Part shown: piece after piece, positions 16,616-24,070 of the stretch | Layout: every line of letters begins with the position of its first letter | How positions within the stretch are numbered: position 1 is the first letter of the stretch | Source of the DNA: Gemmatimonadota bacterium | GTDB lineage: Bacteria; JAAXHH01 | Direction of reading: 5' to 3' | Assembly: GCA_009838645.1 (NCBI GenBank) | Contig: VXRC01000023.1 | Span: forward strand, 1 to 35,679 | Length of the DNA stretch: 35,679 nucleotides | The notes under the pieces: model-generated | What the model saw: the letters and a program-made list of their open reading frames with translations, nothing else | The model's database searches: none | What the model was told of the DNA's origin: nothing | Translations under genes and position numbers: made by a program

Positions 16616-17482
16616 CTAGACCCGCCGCCGCGCCGCCCTCACCGTATTCTCCATCAACATGGCCACGGTCATGGGACCGACGCCTCCGATACGTGGCGTG
16701 ATCCATCCGGCGACCTCGGCCACGTCCTCCTCCACGTCGCTGAGGAGCTTCTTGCCCTTCCGGGTGATCCCCGCGGCCACGACGGCTGCGCCTGGTTTCA
16801 CGATGTCCTTCGTGATCAGTCCGGGCGAGCCCGCGGCGGCGACGATGACATCGGCTTCGCGCAGGTGAGCGGCCATGTCGGGCACGGCCGAATGCAGAAC
16901 GGTGACCGCCGCGTTGCAGTGGGGTCTTTTCAACGACAGCAGCAGCGCCAGCGGCCGGCCGATGGTCAGTCCGCGGCCCACGATCGCCACGTTCTTGCCT
17001 TCGATGGGCACGCCGTAATGGACCAGCAGGGCGAGGATGCCGTTGGGCGTGCAGGGCAGGGGCCCCGGCTTGCCGATCACCAGCAGGCCCAGGTTGATGG
17101 GATTGAGCCCGTCCGCGTCCTTGTCGGGCGCCACGGAGAGCAGCGCTTCGTCCTCGTCGAGTCCATCCGGCAGCGGGATCTGCACCAGGATCGCGTCGAC
17201 CTCCGGATCTTCGTTCATGCGGCCGATGGTCTGCAGCAATTCCCCCTGCGAAGTGGATGCGGGCAGGTGGGTATGGATGGAACGGATGCCGATTTCCTCG
17301 CACGCCCGGTGCTTCATGGAGATGTAGGTCGCGCTGGGCCCGTCGTCTCCGACCAGGATCGTCGCCAGCCCAGGCGTGATCCCCCGCTCCCGCATTTCGG
17401 CCGCTTCATTCGCGAGCCTGGCCTGCATCTCGTCGGCCAGCTTGCGGCCGCTCATGATGACAGGGCCATTGCCGGGACTCAT
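16616..17482 (-). CDS. folD: Bifunctional methylene-THF dehydrogenase/cyclohydrolase
   Basis: Interconverts 5,10-methylene-THF, methenyl-THF and 10-formyl-THF in cytoplasmic one-carbon metabolism. At 288 residues it is the usual length. Catalytic Tyr53 and Lys57 sit in SATYISMKHRACEEIGI; other signatures are VQIPLPDGLDE, KDADGLNPINLG, PCTPNGILALL, the NADP loop IVGRGLTIGRPLALLL and the terminal GGVGPMTVAMLMENT. The ATG at 17482 has GAGG about eight bases upstream. It lies 95 bp after an HpaB-family gene on the same strand and may be the tail of the PhyH-SDR-HpaB run, where it could absorb one-carbon units released by oxidation (inference), though folD is a housekeeping gene that can sit anywhere. 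Confidence 0.97.
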   Translation of the reverse strand: MSPGNGPVIMSGRKLADEMQARLANEAAEMRERGITPGLATILVGDDGPSATYISMKHRACEEIGIRSIHTHLPASTSQGELLQTIGRMNEDPEVDAILVQIPLPDGLDEDEALLSVAPDKDADGLNPINLGLLVIGKPGPLPCTPNGILALLVHYGVPIEGKNVAIVGRGLTIGRPLALLLSLKRPHCNAAVTVLHSAVPDMAAHLREADVIVAAAGSPGLITKDIVKPGAAVVAAGITRKGKKLLSDVEEDVAEVAGWITPRIGGVGPMTVAMLMENTVRAARRRV

Positions 17483-17577
17483 TGGCTTACCTCATATGTT
17501 ACAATCCGAATTCGAGATCGCCCTTCGACTGGCTGAATCCCGGTTCAGATGGACCGCAGCAGCCAGGAGCGCGAACC

Positions 17578-19017
17578 TTACTCAATCCCAGCCGCCTTCT
17601 TCGCCACATCCATGCACCGCAGCAGGTCGTAACCCCGGAAGATCGTGATCTTCTGCGCCTCGAGCGAACCCTCGGCATGGATGGCCAGCAGCTCGTGATA
17701 GCCGCCGAAATCCGAAGCCGTGAGGTCGCGGATGAGATTGATGGCCTTCATCCGGTCCATGGTCGGCACGCCCCTACGGCCGCCCAGATAACGCTCCAGG
17801 TCGCCCTTCGTCTCTTCGTTGTGCCAGTCCGCTTCCGAAGGGCCCGTGACCAGCAGGGCCCCGGCGATGTCCTGTACGTCCCGCACGGCTTCGTGGTAGT
17901 TGTTGGCGAAATGATACTTGGCGATGTTGGTCGTGAGCGTGTCCGGAACCGCGATACCGTCCACCACCTTGCAGTCCATGGCGGCCGCGCGGGTCAGGGC
18001 GCGGACCGTCTCCGTGTAGGTGATGAGCCGCGTGGCCTTGTCGCGGATGTGGCTGGCCTTCTCCACCCCGTTGTACACGGCGATCAGCGAGGCCGCGCCG
18101 ATGAAGAGGTCGAGGAGCGGCGGCTTGTAGGACACGGCCGTGAACCGGTGGAACTCCACGAAGGCATTCGCCAGCACCCCGGCGAAGTCCCACTCGCCGG
18201 CCAGGAAGACGCGCTCGTTCGGGACGAACACGTCGTCGAACACGGTCAGCGTTTCCACCAGGTGGTGCTTCGAACTGACGGGGTGGTGATAGGTGCTCTC
18301 GCCCGAGAACCCGAAGGGGCTGGCGATGAGCCGCACGCCCGGCGTGTTGACGGGCACGGCGAAGGCCACGGCGTAGTCCCGGTCTTCTTCCGAGATGGCC
18401 CGGGTGGGCAGCACCACCACTTCGTCCACAAAGGCGGTTCCCGTGGTATGGGCCTTGGCGCCCCTGACGACGATGCCGTCGGGACGGCGCTCCACGATGC
18501 GCACGTAGTAATCGGGATGGGTCTGCTGGGAAGGCAGGCGGCTGCGGTCGCCCTTGGCGTCCGTCTGCGCCACGGCCATGCTCAGGTCGCGGTCGCGGCA
18601 TTCGGCGTGGTAGTTCTTCACGCGGTCCAGGTACCCGGTGCCGTACTTCTCGTCGATCTGACGCGCGACGAGCCGGAGCGAGAACAGGGCGTCCGTGCCG
18701 ATTTCCTTGATGAGCAGGACCACGCCGCTGCCCTCGCGGGTGCTCGTCTCGATCATCTCCCGGCGCTTCAGCAGGTCCTCCGTGTTGGCCGGCGGGAGGA
18801 AGTAGCGGCTGACGCGCTCACCCGTCTCGGGACACATTGCGGTGAACAGGTCCCGGTGCGCTTCGTCCTCGGCGAGGTGATAGTCCAGCGCCGTGTGCTC
18901 GGCGCCCACGCGCAGTTCCGGATGTTCCACGAGGTCCGGCACCCGCTCGCCGCGAAAGTAGATCGTCCTTCCGTCCCGCAATCCTTCCAGGTATTGTTCA
19001 GCCGTTCTCAAACCCAT
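17578..19017 (-). CDS. 4-hydroxyphenylacetate 3-hydroxylase (HpaB) family protein
   Basis: A 479-residue member of the HpaB/PvcC/4-hydroxybutyryl-CoA dehydratase family, an acyl-CoA-dehydrogenase-like flavin fold. Diagnostic stretches are TDAKGDRSRLPSQQ (152-165), DGIVVRGAKAHTTG (180-193) and VFDDVFVPNERVFL (259-272). In the clostridial dehydratase the Fe-S cluster uses a His and, seven residues on, a Cys; here H290 is kept but the later position is Tyr297 (FHRFTAVSYK). That argues for a flavin monooxygenase or isomerase rather than an Fe-S dehydratase, judged from memory of the family. The ATG at 19017 has GGAG eight bases upstream. It follows the SDR gene by 31 bp. No HpaC-type flavin reductase is nearby. 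Confidence 0.88.
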   Translation of the reverse strand: MGLRTAEQYLEGLRDGRTIYFRGERVPDLVEHPELRVGAEHTALDYHLAEDEAHRDLFTAMCPETGERVSRYFLPPANTEDLLKRREMIETSTREGSGVVLLIKEIGTDALFSLRLVARQIDEKYGTGYLDRVKNYHAECRDRDLSMAVAQTDAKGDRSRLPSQQTHPDYYVRIVERRPDGIVVRGAKAHTTGTAFVDEVVVLPTRAISEEDRDYAVAFAVPVNTPGVRLIASPFGFSGESTYHHPVSSKHHLVETLTVFDDVFVPNERVFLAGEWDFAGVLANAFVEFHRFTAVSYKPPLLDLFIGAASLIAVYNGVEKASHIRDKATRLITYTETVRALTRAAAMDCKVVDGIAVPDTLTTNIAKYHFANNYHEAVRDVQDIAGALLVTGPSEADWHNEETKGDLERYLGGRRGVPTMDRMKAINLIRDLTASDFGGYHELLAIHAEGSLEAQKITIFRGYDLLRCMDVAKKAAGIE

Positions 19018-19048
19018 TTTCGGTCTCCGGTCAGTTTCATGATTTCAA

Positions 19049-19798
19049 TCAGGCCGCGCTCCATCCTCCGTCGACCATCAACACGGAACCGGTCGTAAAG
19101 GATGCCTGGTCGGAAGCCAGATACAGGATGGCTTGTGCCACTTCTTCGGGTGCACCGAAACGGTCCATGGGGTGCTTTTTCTTCAGCCGTTCGTACATGG
19201 CGGTATGAGCCTGTACGGATTCCGTCATGGGGGTATCCACCCAGGCCGGCGCTACGGCGTTGACCCGTATCCCGCGATCTGCGAACTCGACGGCCAGGAC
19301 ACGCGTCAACTGGTCGAGTCCCGCCTTGGAGGCGCCATAGGCCGCCGACTTCTTCATACCCGATTGCGCGAGGATCGAACTTACGTTGACGATACTCCCG
19401 GCGCTCCGGGAGACCATCCCCGGCAGGACGGCGCGGATGAGCCGGAACGCTCCCGACAAATTGGTCCCGATAATCTGGTCCCAGATTTCGTCTGATGTTC
19501 TTTCGGCGTCCATCAATGGACCGGTCCCCGCGTTGTTGACCAGCACGTCGATCTTCCCAAAGGTGGCCGTCGTCTGGTCGACCATCCGCTGGCAATCTTC
19601 GGTGATGGCCACATCCCCGGTAACGGCCAAAGCTCGTCCGCCCGTAGCCTCTATGACGGAAACGACTTCATCCAGCGGAGCCTTCCTGCGCCCCGTGACG
19701 CAAACGGCCGCGCCTTCCTCGGCAAAGAGTCTCGCCGTAGCGGCCCCGATCCCCGTTCCGCCGCCCGTAATGAGCGCGACGCGACCTTCCAGTTTCAA
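19049..19798 (-). CDS. Short-chain dehydrogenase/reductase (classical SDR)
   Basis: A 249-residue NAD(P)-dependent oxidoreductase of typical SDR length. The cofactor motif TGGGTGIG is at 11-18, NNAG at 88-91, catalytic Ser near 140-141 (VNVSS), and YxxxK as Y154/K158 (SAAYGASKAG). The C-terminal TTGSVLMVDGGWSAA is normal for 3-oxoacyl-ACP-reductase-like SDRs; arginines after the first strand (TGRRKA) suggest NADP use. The ATG overlaps the stop codon of the PhyH gene by four bases (ATGA), so the two are translationally coupled and probably act in sequence on one substrate: hydroxylation, then oxidation of the new hydroxyl (inference). Confidence 0.93.
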   Translation of the reverse strand: MKLEGRVALITGGGTGIGAATARLFAEEGAAVCVTGRRKAPLDEVVSVIEATGGRALAVTGDVAITEDCQRMVDQTTATFGKIDVLVNNAGTGPLMDAERTSDEIWDQIIGTNLSGAFRLIRAVLPGMVSRSAGSIVNVSSILAQSGMKKSAAYGASKAGLDQLTRVLAVEFADRGIRVNAVAPAWVDTPMTESVQAHTAMYERLKKKHPMDRFGAPEEVAQAILYLASDQASFTTGSVLMVDGGWSAA

Positions 19799-20640
19799 TG
19801 CCGGCTCTCCCGGAGTGTGTGCTCGGTCATTGCGCCCTCGGCCAGTGCGCCGTCGATCAGCTCGCCGCCGGTCAGCGCACCTTCTCCGAAGATTACGGGG
19901 AAGGTCTCTCCCGTCTTGACCGCCCGCGTGGACGCGTCCATGTACGCGATGCTGAATGCCCGGCGGGGCTTGCCGGTGGAATTGCGGGCCGACCGGTGCA
20001 GGAGCAGGTTGTTCAGCAAAATGGCCTCGCCCGCCTCGGCTTCCATGTAGATACAGTCTTCATCGCGTGCGTATCTGGCCTGGTCCTCCTCCGTTGGGAA
20101 GTGCATCTCGTTGATCACGCCGTGCTTGTGGCTGCCGGGCACGACCTGCATGCAGCCGTTTTCCACCGTCGCCGAATCAAGGGCGGTCCAGATGGTCGTC
20201 TCCGGATTCGCATCCAGCCCCCACCCGATGCCGACGTCCTGGTGCCAGGGGAGATGGGTGCCGTGCTCGGCCGGTTTGTTCATGAACATGGCCCGGAAGA
20301 TGGAGACGTTCGGACCGATCAGGGCCTCCGTGACCTCCCGGAAAAACGGATGCTGCATGTATCCAAGATACAGTGGATCCAGCTGCAGATCGTCGATGCG
20401 CCGGTAAGCGAGCGTCTCCTCGCTTTCCTCGAACGTTCGTGTCGGCAGTTGACCGTACTCGCCCGTGTCCGTGTCGCGCTGCATGGGCATGCCTTCGTAG
20501 CGGACCTTGCCCAGCATGATGTCGTCGATGCGGTCGCGCATGGCCCGCAGGTGTTCGTCGGAACCCACCCGGCCCAGGCGCAGGTAGCCTTCCTCGGCAA
20601 ACCGGGCCAGCTCGCTCATGCCGAAATTATGTATGGCCAT
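19795..20640 (-). CDS. Phytanoyl-CoA dioxygenase (PhyH) family protein, first copy
   Basis: Fe(II)/2-oxoglutarate-dependent oxygenase of 281 residues, double-stranded beta-helix fold. Iron ligands are H133-x-D135 in LPWHQDVGIGWG and H215 in NLLLHRSARN; the PGSHKHG turn (168-174) and the following PRRAFSIAYMD with the 2-oxoglutarate-binding arginine are family hallmarks. The ATG at 20640 has AGAGG six bases upstream; the frame continues to 20733 but those residues cover the promoter. First gene of a minus-strand run with an SDR (4-bp overlap), an HpaB-family protein and folD. Likely hydroxylates a small organic acid, amine or natural product; substrate unknown. Confidence 0.92.
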   Translation of the reverse strand: MAIHNFGMSELARFAEEGYLRLGRVGSDEHLRAMRDRIDDIMLGKVRYEGMPMQRDTDTGEYGQLPTRTFEESEETLAYRRIDDLQLDPLYLGYMQHPFFREVTEALIGPNVSIFRAMFMNKPAEHGTHLPWHQDVGIGWGLDANPETTIWTALDSATVENGCMQVVPGSHKHGVINEMHFPTEEDQARYARDEDCIYMEAEAGEAILLNNLLLHRSARNSTGKPRRAFSIAYMDASTRAVKTGETFPVIFGEGALTGGELIDGALAEGAMTEHTLRESRH

Positions 20641-20678
20641 TTGGAACCTCTGCTTTCTGTCGATAAAGGAGTTCAGCA

Positions 20679-20754
20679 ACCGTATGACGCACGATATACT
20701 CATGTCAAGCGATATTCCGAATGCCTTTGACACAAGTTACTGTGCTATTACGCT
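20679..20754. promoter_or_regulatory. Back-to-back TTGACA promoters
   Basis: Minus strand: consensus TTGACA (20708-20703), 18 bp, TACGGT (20684-20679), facing the PhyH operon. Plus strand: consensus TTGACA (20727-20732), 16 bp, TACGCT (20749-20754), facing the SnoaL-like gene. Only 18 bp separate the two -35 boxes, so one regulator could control both. The -10 boxes are weak (three of six each). Confidence 0.5.
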
Positions 20755-20814
20755 TTACCTAAAATGGCGACGTTAGGCGGTGTGCAGATCACGCAGCTGA
20801 GGACGGAGAAGACC

Positions 20815-21198
20815 ATGACGGAACAGGACGTTCGGAACTGGCTCGACGAATATGGCCGTGCCTGGGTCGATAGCGACCCGGACCAGGTGGTGACGCTGTT
20901 TGCCGAGACGGCTACTTATCGTGAAACGCCTTTTGATGAACCAATGAGAGGACGGCACGAAATTCGGGCTTATTGGCAGAAATACGCGGTGGAAACACAC
21001 GAGGACATCGAGTTCGAATCGCAGGTCTGGGCGGTCAGGAACGATACCGCGATTGCCGGCTGGCAAGCCCGTTACACTCTGCAGGCCACCGGAGCGAGGG
21101 TCAGCCTCGACGGGACGTTCAGACTCGTGTTTTCAAGCGAAACGGGCGCTCTTCAGTGTACCATCCTCGAAGAGTGGTGGCACAGAAAAGAAATGTAA
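20815..21198 (+). CDS. SnoaL-like/NTF2-fold small protein
   Basis: A 127-residue cone-fold (NTF2/SnoaL-like) protein. The pattern EYGRAWVDSDPDQVVTLFAETATY, then GRHEIRAYWQKY, then beta strands ending EEWWHRKEM is typical of this superfamily, which includes polyketide cyclases, ketosteroid isomerase-like enzymes and many binding proteins. The ATG at 20815 has GGAG six bases upstream; an earlier in-frame ATG at 20764 would cover promoter sequence. Divergently transcribed from the PhyH operon and plausibly part of the same pathway, as a cyclase, isomerase or hydratase (inference). No catalytic assignment can be made. Confidence 0.85.
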   Translation: MTEQDVRNWLDEYGRAWVDSDPDQVVTLFAETATYRETPFDEPMRGRHEIRAYWQKYAVETHEDIEFESQVWAVRNDTAIAGWQARYTLQATGARVSLDGTFRLVFSSETGALQCTILEEWWHRKEM

Positions 21199-21230
21199 TC
21201 CTGTAGATTCCGATCGCCCCTGGTTAGTCT

Positions 21231-21959
21231 CTACAACACCCCGGCCACGCGGAAGAAGTTCTCCAGGATCTTCCGGCCGTGGGGATAGACATCGACGTAG
21301 TATTCCGGGTGGAACTGCGTGCCGTACAGGGGCCGCTCCCGGTGTTTGATCGCCTGGATCCGGCAGTTTTCGTTCGAGGCGATGAGGTCGAAATCCGGGG
21401 GCACGGTCTTCATCTCCGCGTAGTGCGACTGCCGGACGACCACCGGGTCGGGCAGCTCGTCGAACAACGGATCGGCCTTCAACGGACGCACCGGGTAGAA
21501 ACCCTCTTCGCAAAAATAGCCGAGCGCATCGGGATTGGGATCGAGCACGTCGGGTTCGCCGGGCCGCAGCGGCCGCATCATCTCGTCTTCGAGTTTCGTC
21601 AGGTTGCGAAAGCCGTCGTTGAACATGAACCCCATGAGCTGGTGGCTGGCGCACAGTCCCATGGTGGGCACGTCCGCCATCGCGTTCAGCGTATCCTCGA
21701 AGCCGTAGAACGTCTCCGGGTTGAAATGCTGGAAGAAGGTCCCGCAACCGCTGAGCAGCATGGCGCAAGGCTTCAGAGGCTCGACGATCTCCGGCGTCAT
21801 CTGCTCCTGGTGCAGCATCAGGCACGGCTGCCCGGAGATTTCCTCCAGCCGCCGCTTCAGCCGGAAATCCCGACCGTCCCTGTTGTAGGATTCCAGCGTC
21901 CCGATGCGAATCCAGATGATCAAGTAGTCATCCGTCCTGTATGGAAACCACACACGCAC
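21231..21959 (-). CDS. Class I glutamine amidotransferase-like protein
   Basis: A 242-residue stand-alone GATase1-fold protein. The nucleophile elbow is GLCASHQLMGF (C103; families usually have GxCxGxQ, here Ser-His replaces Gly-x), and the His/Glu pair is FHPEYY (H217, E219). Members take ammonia from glutamine or hydrolyse gamma-glutamyl amides (as PuuD does). No synthetase partner is in the window, which favours a hydrolase. The GTG at 21959 is the longest start; a TTG at 21923 has a better spaced AGGACGG and may be correct, leaving 230 residues beginning next to IIWIRIGTLESYN. Convergent with the SnoaL-like gene. Confidence 0.83.
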   Translation of the reverse strand: MRVWFPYRTDDYLIIWIRIGTLESYNRDGRDFRLKRRLEEISGQPCLMLHQEQMTPEIVEPLKPCAMLLSGCGTFFQHFNPETFYGFEDTLNAMADVPTMGLCASHQLMGFMFNDGFRNLTKLEDEMMRPLRPGEPDVLDPNPDALGYFCEEGFYPVRPLKADPLFDELPDPVVVRQSHYAEMKTVPPDFDLIASNENCRIQAIKHRERPLYGTQFHPEYYVDVYPHGRKILENFFRVAGVL

Positions 21960-21980
21960 ATTTCAACGAGAGTCAACCTT

Positions 21981-22231
21981 CTACCCCTTGGCGTCTTCCT
22001 CTTTTGTTGACTCGAGATACCCGATCAGCCCTTCATTGACTTTAAGGAGATGTATCGGGATGAGGTAGACCGTTCTCTCCGTTCAGCCTTGAAGGTATCT
22101 TGGCAACCAATTGCCTTTTGCAAGGCGTTCCATAAAGGAGGTGCCTCGAATCTCGACACAGCCGACCAGGGCTTGTCAGGATCGCGCAACGCATCTTTTA
22201 GAGGGTGCCACGGCATGCCAATCTCCGTCAT
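21981..22231 (-). pseudogene. Frameshifted small gene downstream of the coiled-coil protein
   Basis: Starting at ATG 22231 (or ATG 22216, which has GGAG six bases upstream), the frame reads MPWHPLKDALRDPDKPW, SRFEAPPLWNALQKAIG and CQDTFKAERRER, then drifts to a basic/Ser tail and stops at 22025. Shifting by one base near ERRER gives VYLIPIHLLKVNEGLIGYL followed by a charged tail and stop at 21981, which looks more protein-like. A single missing base would restore one product of about 84 residues. It begins four bases after the stop of the coiled-coil gene, so the two form a transcription unit. I do not recognise the family. A sequencing error is as likely as a real mutation. Confidence 0.5.
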
Positions 22232-22235
22232 GGGG

Positions 22236-22541
22236 TTATTTCTTGAGAATCTTCAAAATCCGATCCAGTGTTTCCCCTGTATGGACTAACGATTCTGAGT
22301 TAGCGGATGCAATTTCACTAACAAGATCAAGTTTCTCTTTGATCCCTTCCAAGTTGGTTTTCTGGTCCGCCACGTTGGTTTTCAGGTCCGCCACGTTGGT
22401 CTCGATTCCATCCAATCGGTTGTCAATTTTGAGGATGTGATTCAATATCGAACTCGAAGTATCTTCAAGACTGGATACCCTGCGTTCCAACCTGCTCATT
22501 CGACGTTTCATATCGGGAGTATCATCTATTACAGTCATCAT
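22236..22541 (-). CDS. Small coiled-coil protein with heptad repeats
   Basis: A 101-residue hypothetical protein dominated by coiled coil: MSRLERRVSSLEDTSSSILNHI, then IDNRLDGIETNVADLKTN, VADQKTNLEGIKEKLDLV and a C-terminal LDRILKILKK amphipathic helix. AAGGA lies five bases upstream of ATG 22541 (eight from the adjacent ATG 22538), so it is a real gene. No membrane span. Its middle is built from identical heptads encoded by a 21-bp tandem DNA repeat. It is followed after four bases by the apparently frameshifted small gene. Design is similar to the three coiled-coil proteins at 25.7-26.8 kb, but without their tail anchor. Function unknown. Confidence 0.7.
   Translation of the reverse strand: MMTVIDDTPDMKRRMSRLERRVSSLEDTSSSILNHILKIDNRLDGIETNVADLKTNVADQKTNLEGIKEKLDLVSEIASANSESLVHTGETLDRILKILKK
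22354..22395 (-). repeat. 21-bp in-frame tandem repeat
   Basis: Two adjacent 21-bp units (22354-22374, 22375-22395) differing at one base, with a degenerate third following. Each encodes one heptad (NVADLKT / NVADQKT), so gain or loss of a unit changes coiled-coil length without a frameshift. Confidence 0.85.
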
Positions 22542-22654
22542 CTGGTTCCTTACCTATCCGGGGTGGTTGTTTCGAGGGATTCGTCACAGAACGGGAGCGA
22601 CCCGTAAGTCGTCGTTTCAACTGTTGTATCCATCAAGCCACCTGGCATGGGTGA

Positions 22655-22835
22655 CTACATGAATCCCAAAACAATCAAGTCACAACGTTGGCAGATTGTC
22701 AACGCCGATTTTGTTGGCATCTCGTCAACACTCGTGTATCCCAGCCTTCTCACCTCCTATGCCATCAGATCGGAGTTTCCAGGCCGGTTTGATCTGGGCG
22801 CCGAAGGTCCAATGATCACGGGATATCATGGTCAT
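22655..22835 (-). pseudogene. Possible decayed small ORF
   Basis: ATG 22835 has AAGGAG six bases upstream and reads MTMISRDHWTFGAQIKPAW, KLRSDGIGGEKAGIHEC, then stops at 22725. A one-base shift near the end gives VDEMPTKSALTICQRCDL and VLGFM, ending at 22655. The good ribosome site supports translation of at least the 36-residue form. No family recognised. Nothing else is seen in 22542-22973 apart from this. Confidence 0.3.
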
Positions 22836-22973
22836 GTCTGACTCCTTCCAAAGTTGATCCAAATAAGCCTACCACCGTTGATCCCACGCTGATATCTTAA
22901 GAGTCGCAAATCAGGTTTCCAGTCTCGTAGATAAAACACAAATCAAAACCATCATGTGAAAAGGACCGTCATA

Positions 22974-23906
22974 ATGATCGTCATGGCTACGAACAACGGC
23001 GACGTGGGCATCCAGCAGGCGGTGGCCGCGCTCAAGGAAGGCAAGACCGCGGTAGACGCCATCGAGATCGGCATCCGGGAGGTGGAGGTGCACCGTCCCG
23101 ATCGTAGCGTCGGCCTGCACGGCTATCCGAACATCCTCGGCTATCCCCAGTTGGATGCCCTCATCATGGACGGGCGCACGCGCGACGTGGGGGCCGTAGG
23201 CGCGGTTACGGGCTACGACCACCCGATCTCGATCGCCCGCTGCGTCATGGAGAAGTTGATCCACGTCTTCCTGGTGGGTGACGGCGCGGAGCGGTTCGCC
23301 AGCGAAATGGGATTCGAGAAGAGCACCTACGTGGACCCCGAGATGCCCGAGATCTATGCGAAGCACGTGCGCGAACAGCTCGGGATCGACGACCCCGAGG
23401 AACTCCAGCACACCAAAGAACTGTGGAAGCTGAGCCACCTGGCCGTCGATCCGCAGAAGGCCGGGGGCACGACCAACTTCATCGCGCAGGACGGCAACGG
23501 CGACATCTGCGTGGGCGTCAGCACGAGCGGCTGGGGATGGAAGTACCCGGGCCGCCTGGGCGATTCGCCGGTCATCAGCGCGGGCGGATTCGCGGACAAC
23601 CGTTACGGCGCCGCGGCATGCACGGGCACGGGCGAGCTGGCCATCCGGACCGGCGCGGCCCGGAACGTGGTCACCTACATGAAGATGGGCATGTCGCTCG
23701 AAGAGGCCACGGCCGAGGGGCTTCGGGACATGAACGAACTGGACTCCCAACGCGTGGGCGGCGTGCAGATCATCTCCCTGGACGCCAGCGGCGCCCACAT
23801 GGCGGGAACCACGAGCGACCGGAAAGGCAGCCACGTCTACATGACGGCCGACATGGACGAGCCCGAATTTGTCGAAGGCATCTCGGTGCCGTACGAAGGC
23901 GCATAA
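22974..23906 (+). CDS. N4-(beta-N-acetylglucosaminyl)-L-asparaginase / isoaspartyl peptidase-like Ntn hydrolase
   Basis: A 310-residue asparaginase-2 family N-terminal-nucleophile hydrolase that self-cleaves into two chains. The expected cleavage/nucleophile site is at GGTTNFIAQD, with Thr166 the likely catalytic residue after processing; glycosylasparaginases normally have HDT or HGT here. Substrate-binding segments are kept: STSGWGWKYPGRLGDSP (R194, D197) and ACTGTGE (216-221). The N-terminal chain has GKTAVDAIEIGIREVE, the usual helix. The ATG at 22974 has AAAGGA eight bases upstream; a GTG at 22956 is less likely. Without a signal peptide it would act in the cytoplasm, cleaving beta-aspartyl or GlcNAc-Asn linkages. 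Upstream of a second PhyH gene. Confidence 0.9.
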   Translation: MIVMATNNGDVGIQQAVAALKEGKTAVDAIEIGIREVEVHRPDRSVGLHGYPNILGYPQLDALIMDGRTRDVGAVGAVTGYDHPISIARCVMEKLIHVFLVGDGAERFASEMGFEKSTYVDPEMPEIYAKHVREQLGIDDPEELQHTKELWKLSHLAVDPQKAGGTTNFIAQDGNGDICVGVSTSGWGWKYPGRLGDSPVISAGGFADNRYGAAACTGTGELAIRTGAARNVVTYMKMGMSLEEATAEGLRDMNELDSQRVGGVQIISLDASGAHMAGTTSDRKGSHVYMTADMDEPEFVEGISVPYEGA

Positions 23907-23930
23907 GGGAATCCGACGAGGCTGACGACG

Positions 23931-24028
23931 CCGTTCGGGGCCGTTCGAGGTCGGTCAAGGCCGTTCGAGGTCGGTCAAGGCCGTTCGAGGTCGGTCGGAG
24001 CCGTTCGGGGCCGTTCGAGGTCTTCGGG
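23931..24028. repeat. Ten-base-period tandem array
   Basis: From 23931 a 10-bp rhythm is kept: CCGTTCGGGG, then three near-identical 20-bp units (CCGTTCGAGG + TCGGTCAAGG, the third ending GGAG), then CCGTTCGGGG, CCGTTCGAGG and TCTTCGGG. It fills the gap after the asparaginase stop codon. No dyad symmetry or spacer structure, so not CRISPR. Confidence 0.85.
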
Positions 24029-24070
24029 CCATCCCATCGCATATAAAATAAACCCGGAGGAGCATCCCGG

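Noticed and set aside
17578-19017. 4-hydroxybutyryl-CoA dehydratase
   Set aside because: The cluster Cys spaced seven after the conserved His is replaced by Tyr, so I call only the family.
17482-19098. 538-codon plus-strand frame opposite the HpaB-family gene
   Set aside because: Antisense shadow with no motif; the minus-strand product is clear.
22647-22841. 64-codon plus-strand ORF in the gap before the asparaginase
   Set aside because: No ribosome site; the opposite strand has a better-supported start. Cannot be ruled out.
23931-24028. Possible CRISPR array
   Set aside because: Units are contiguous 10-20-bp repeats with no unique spacers.
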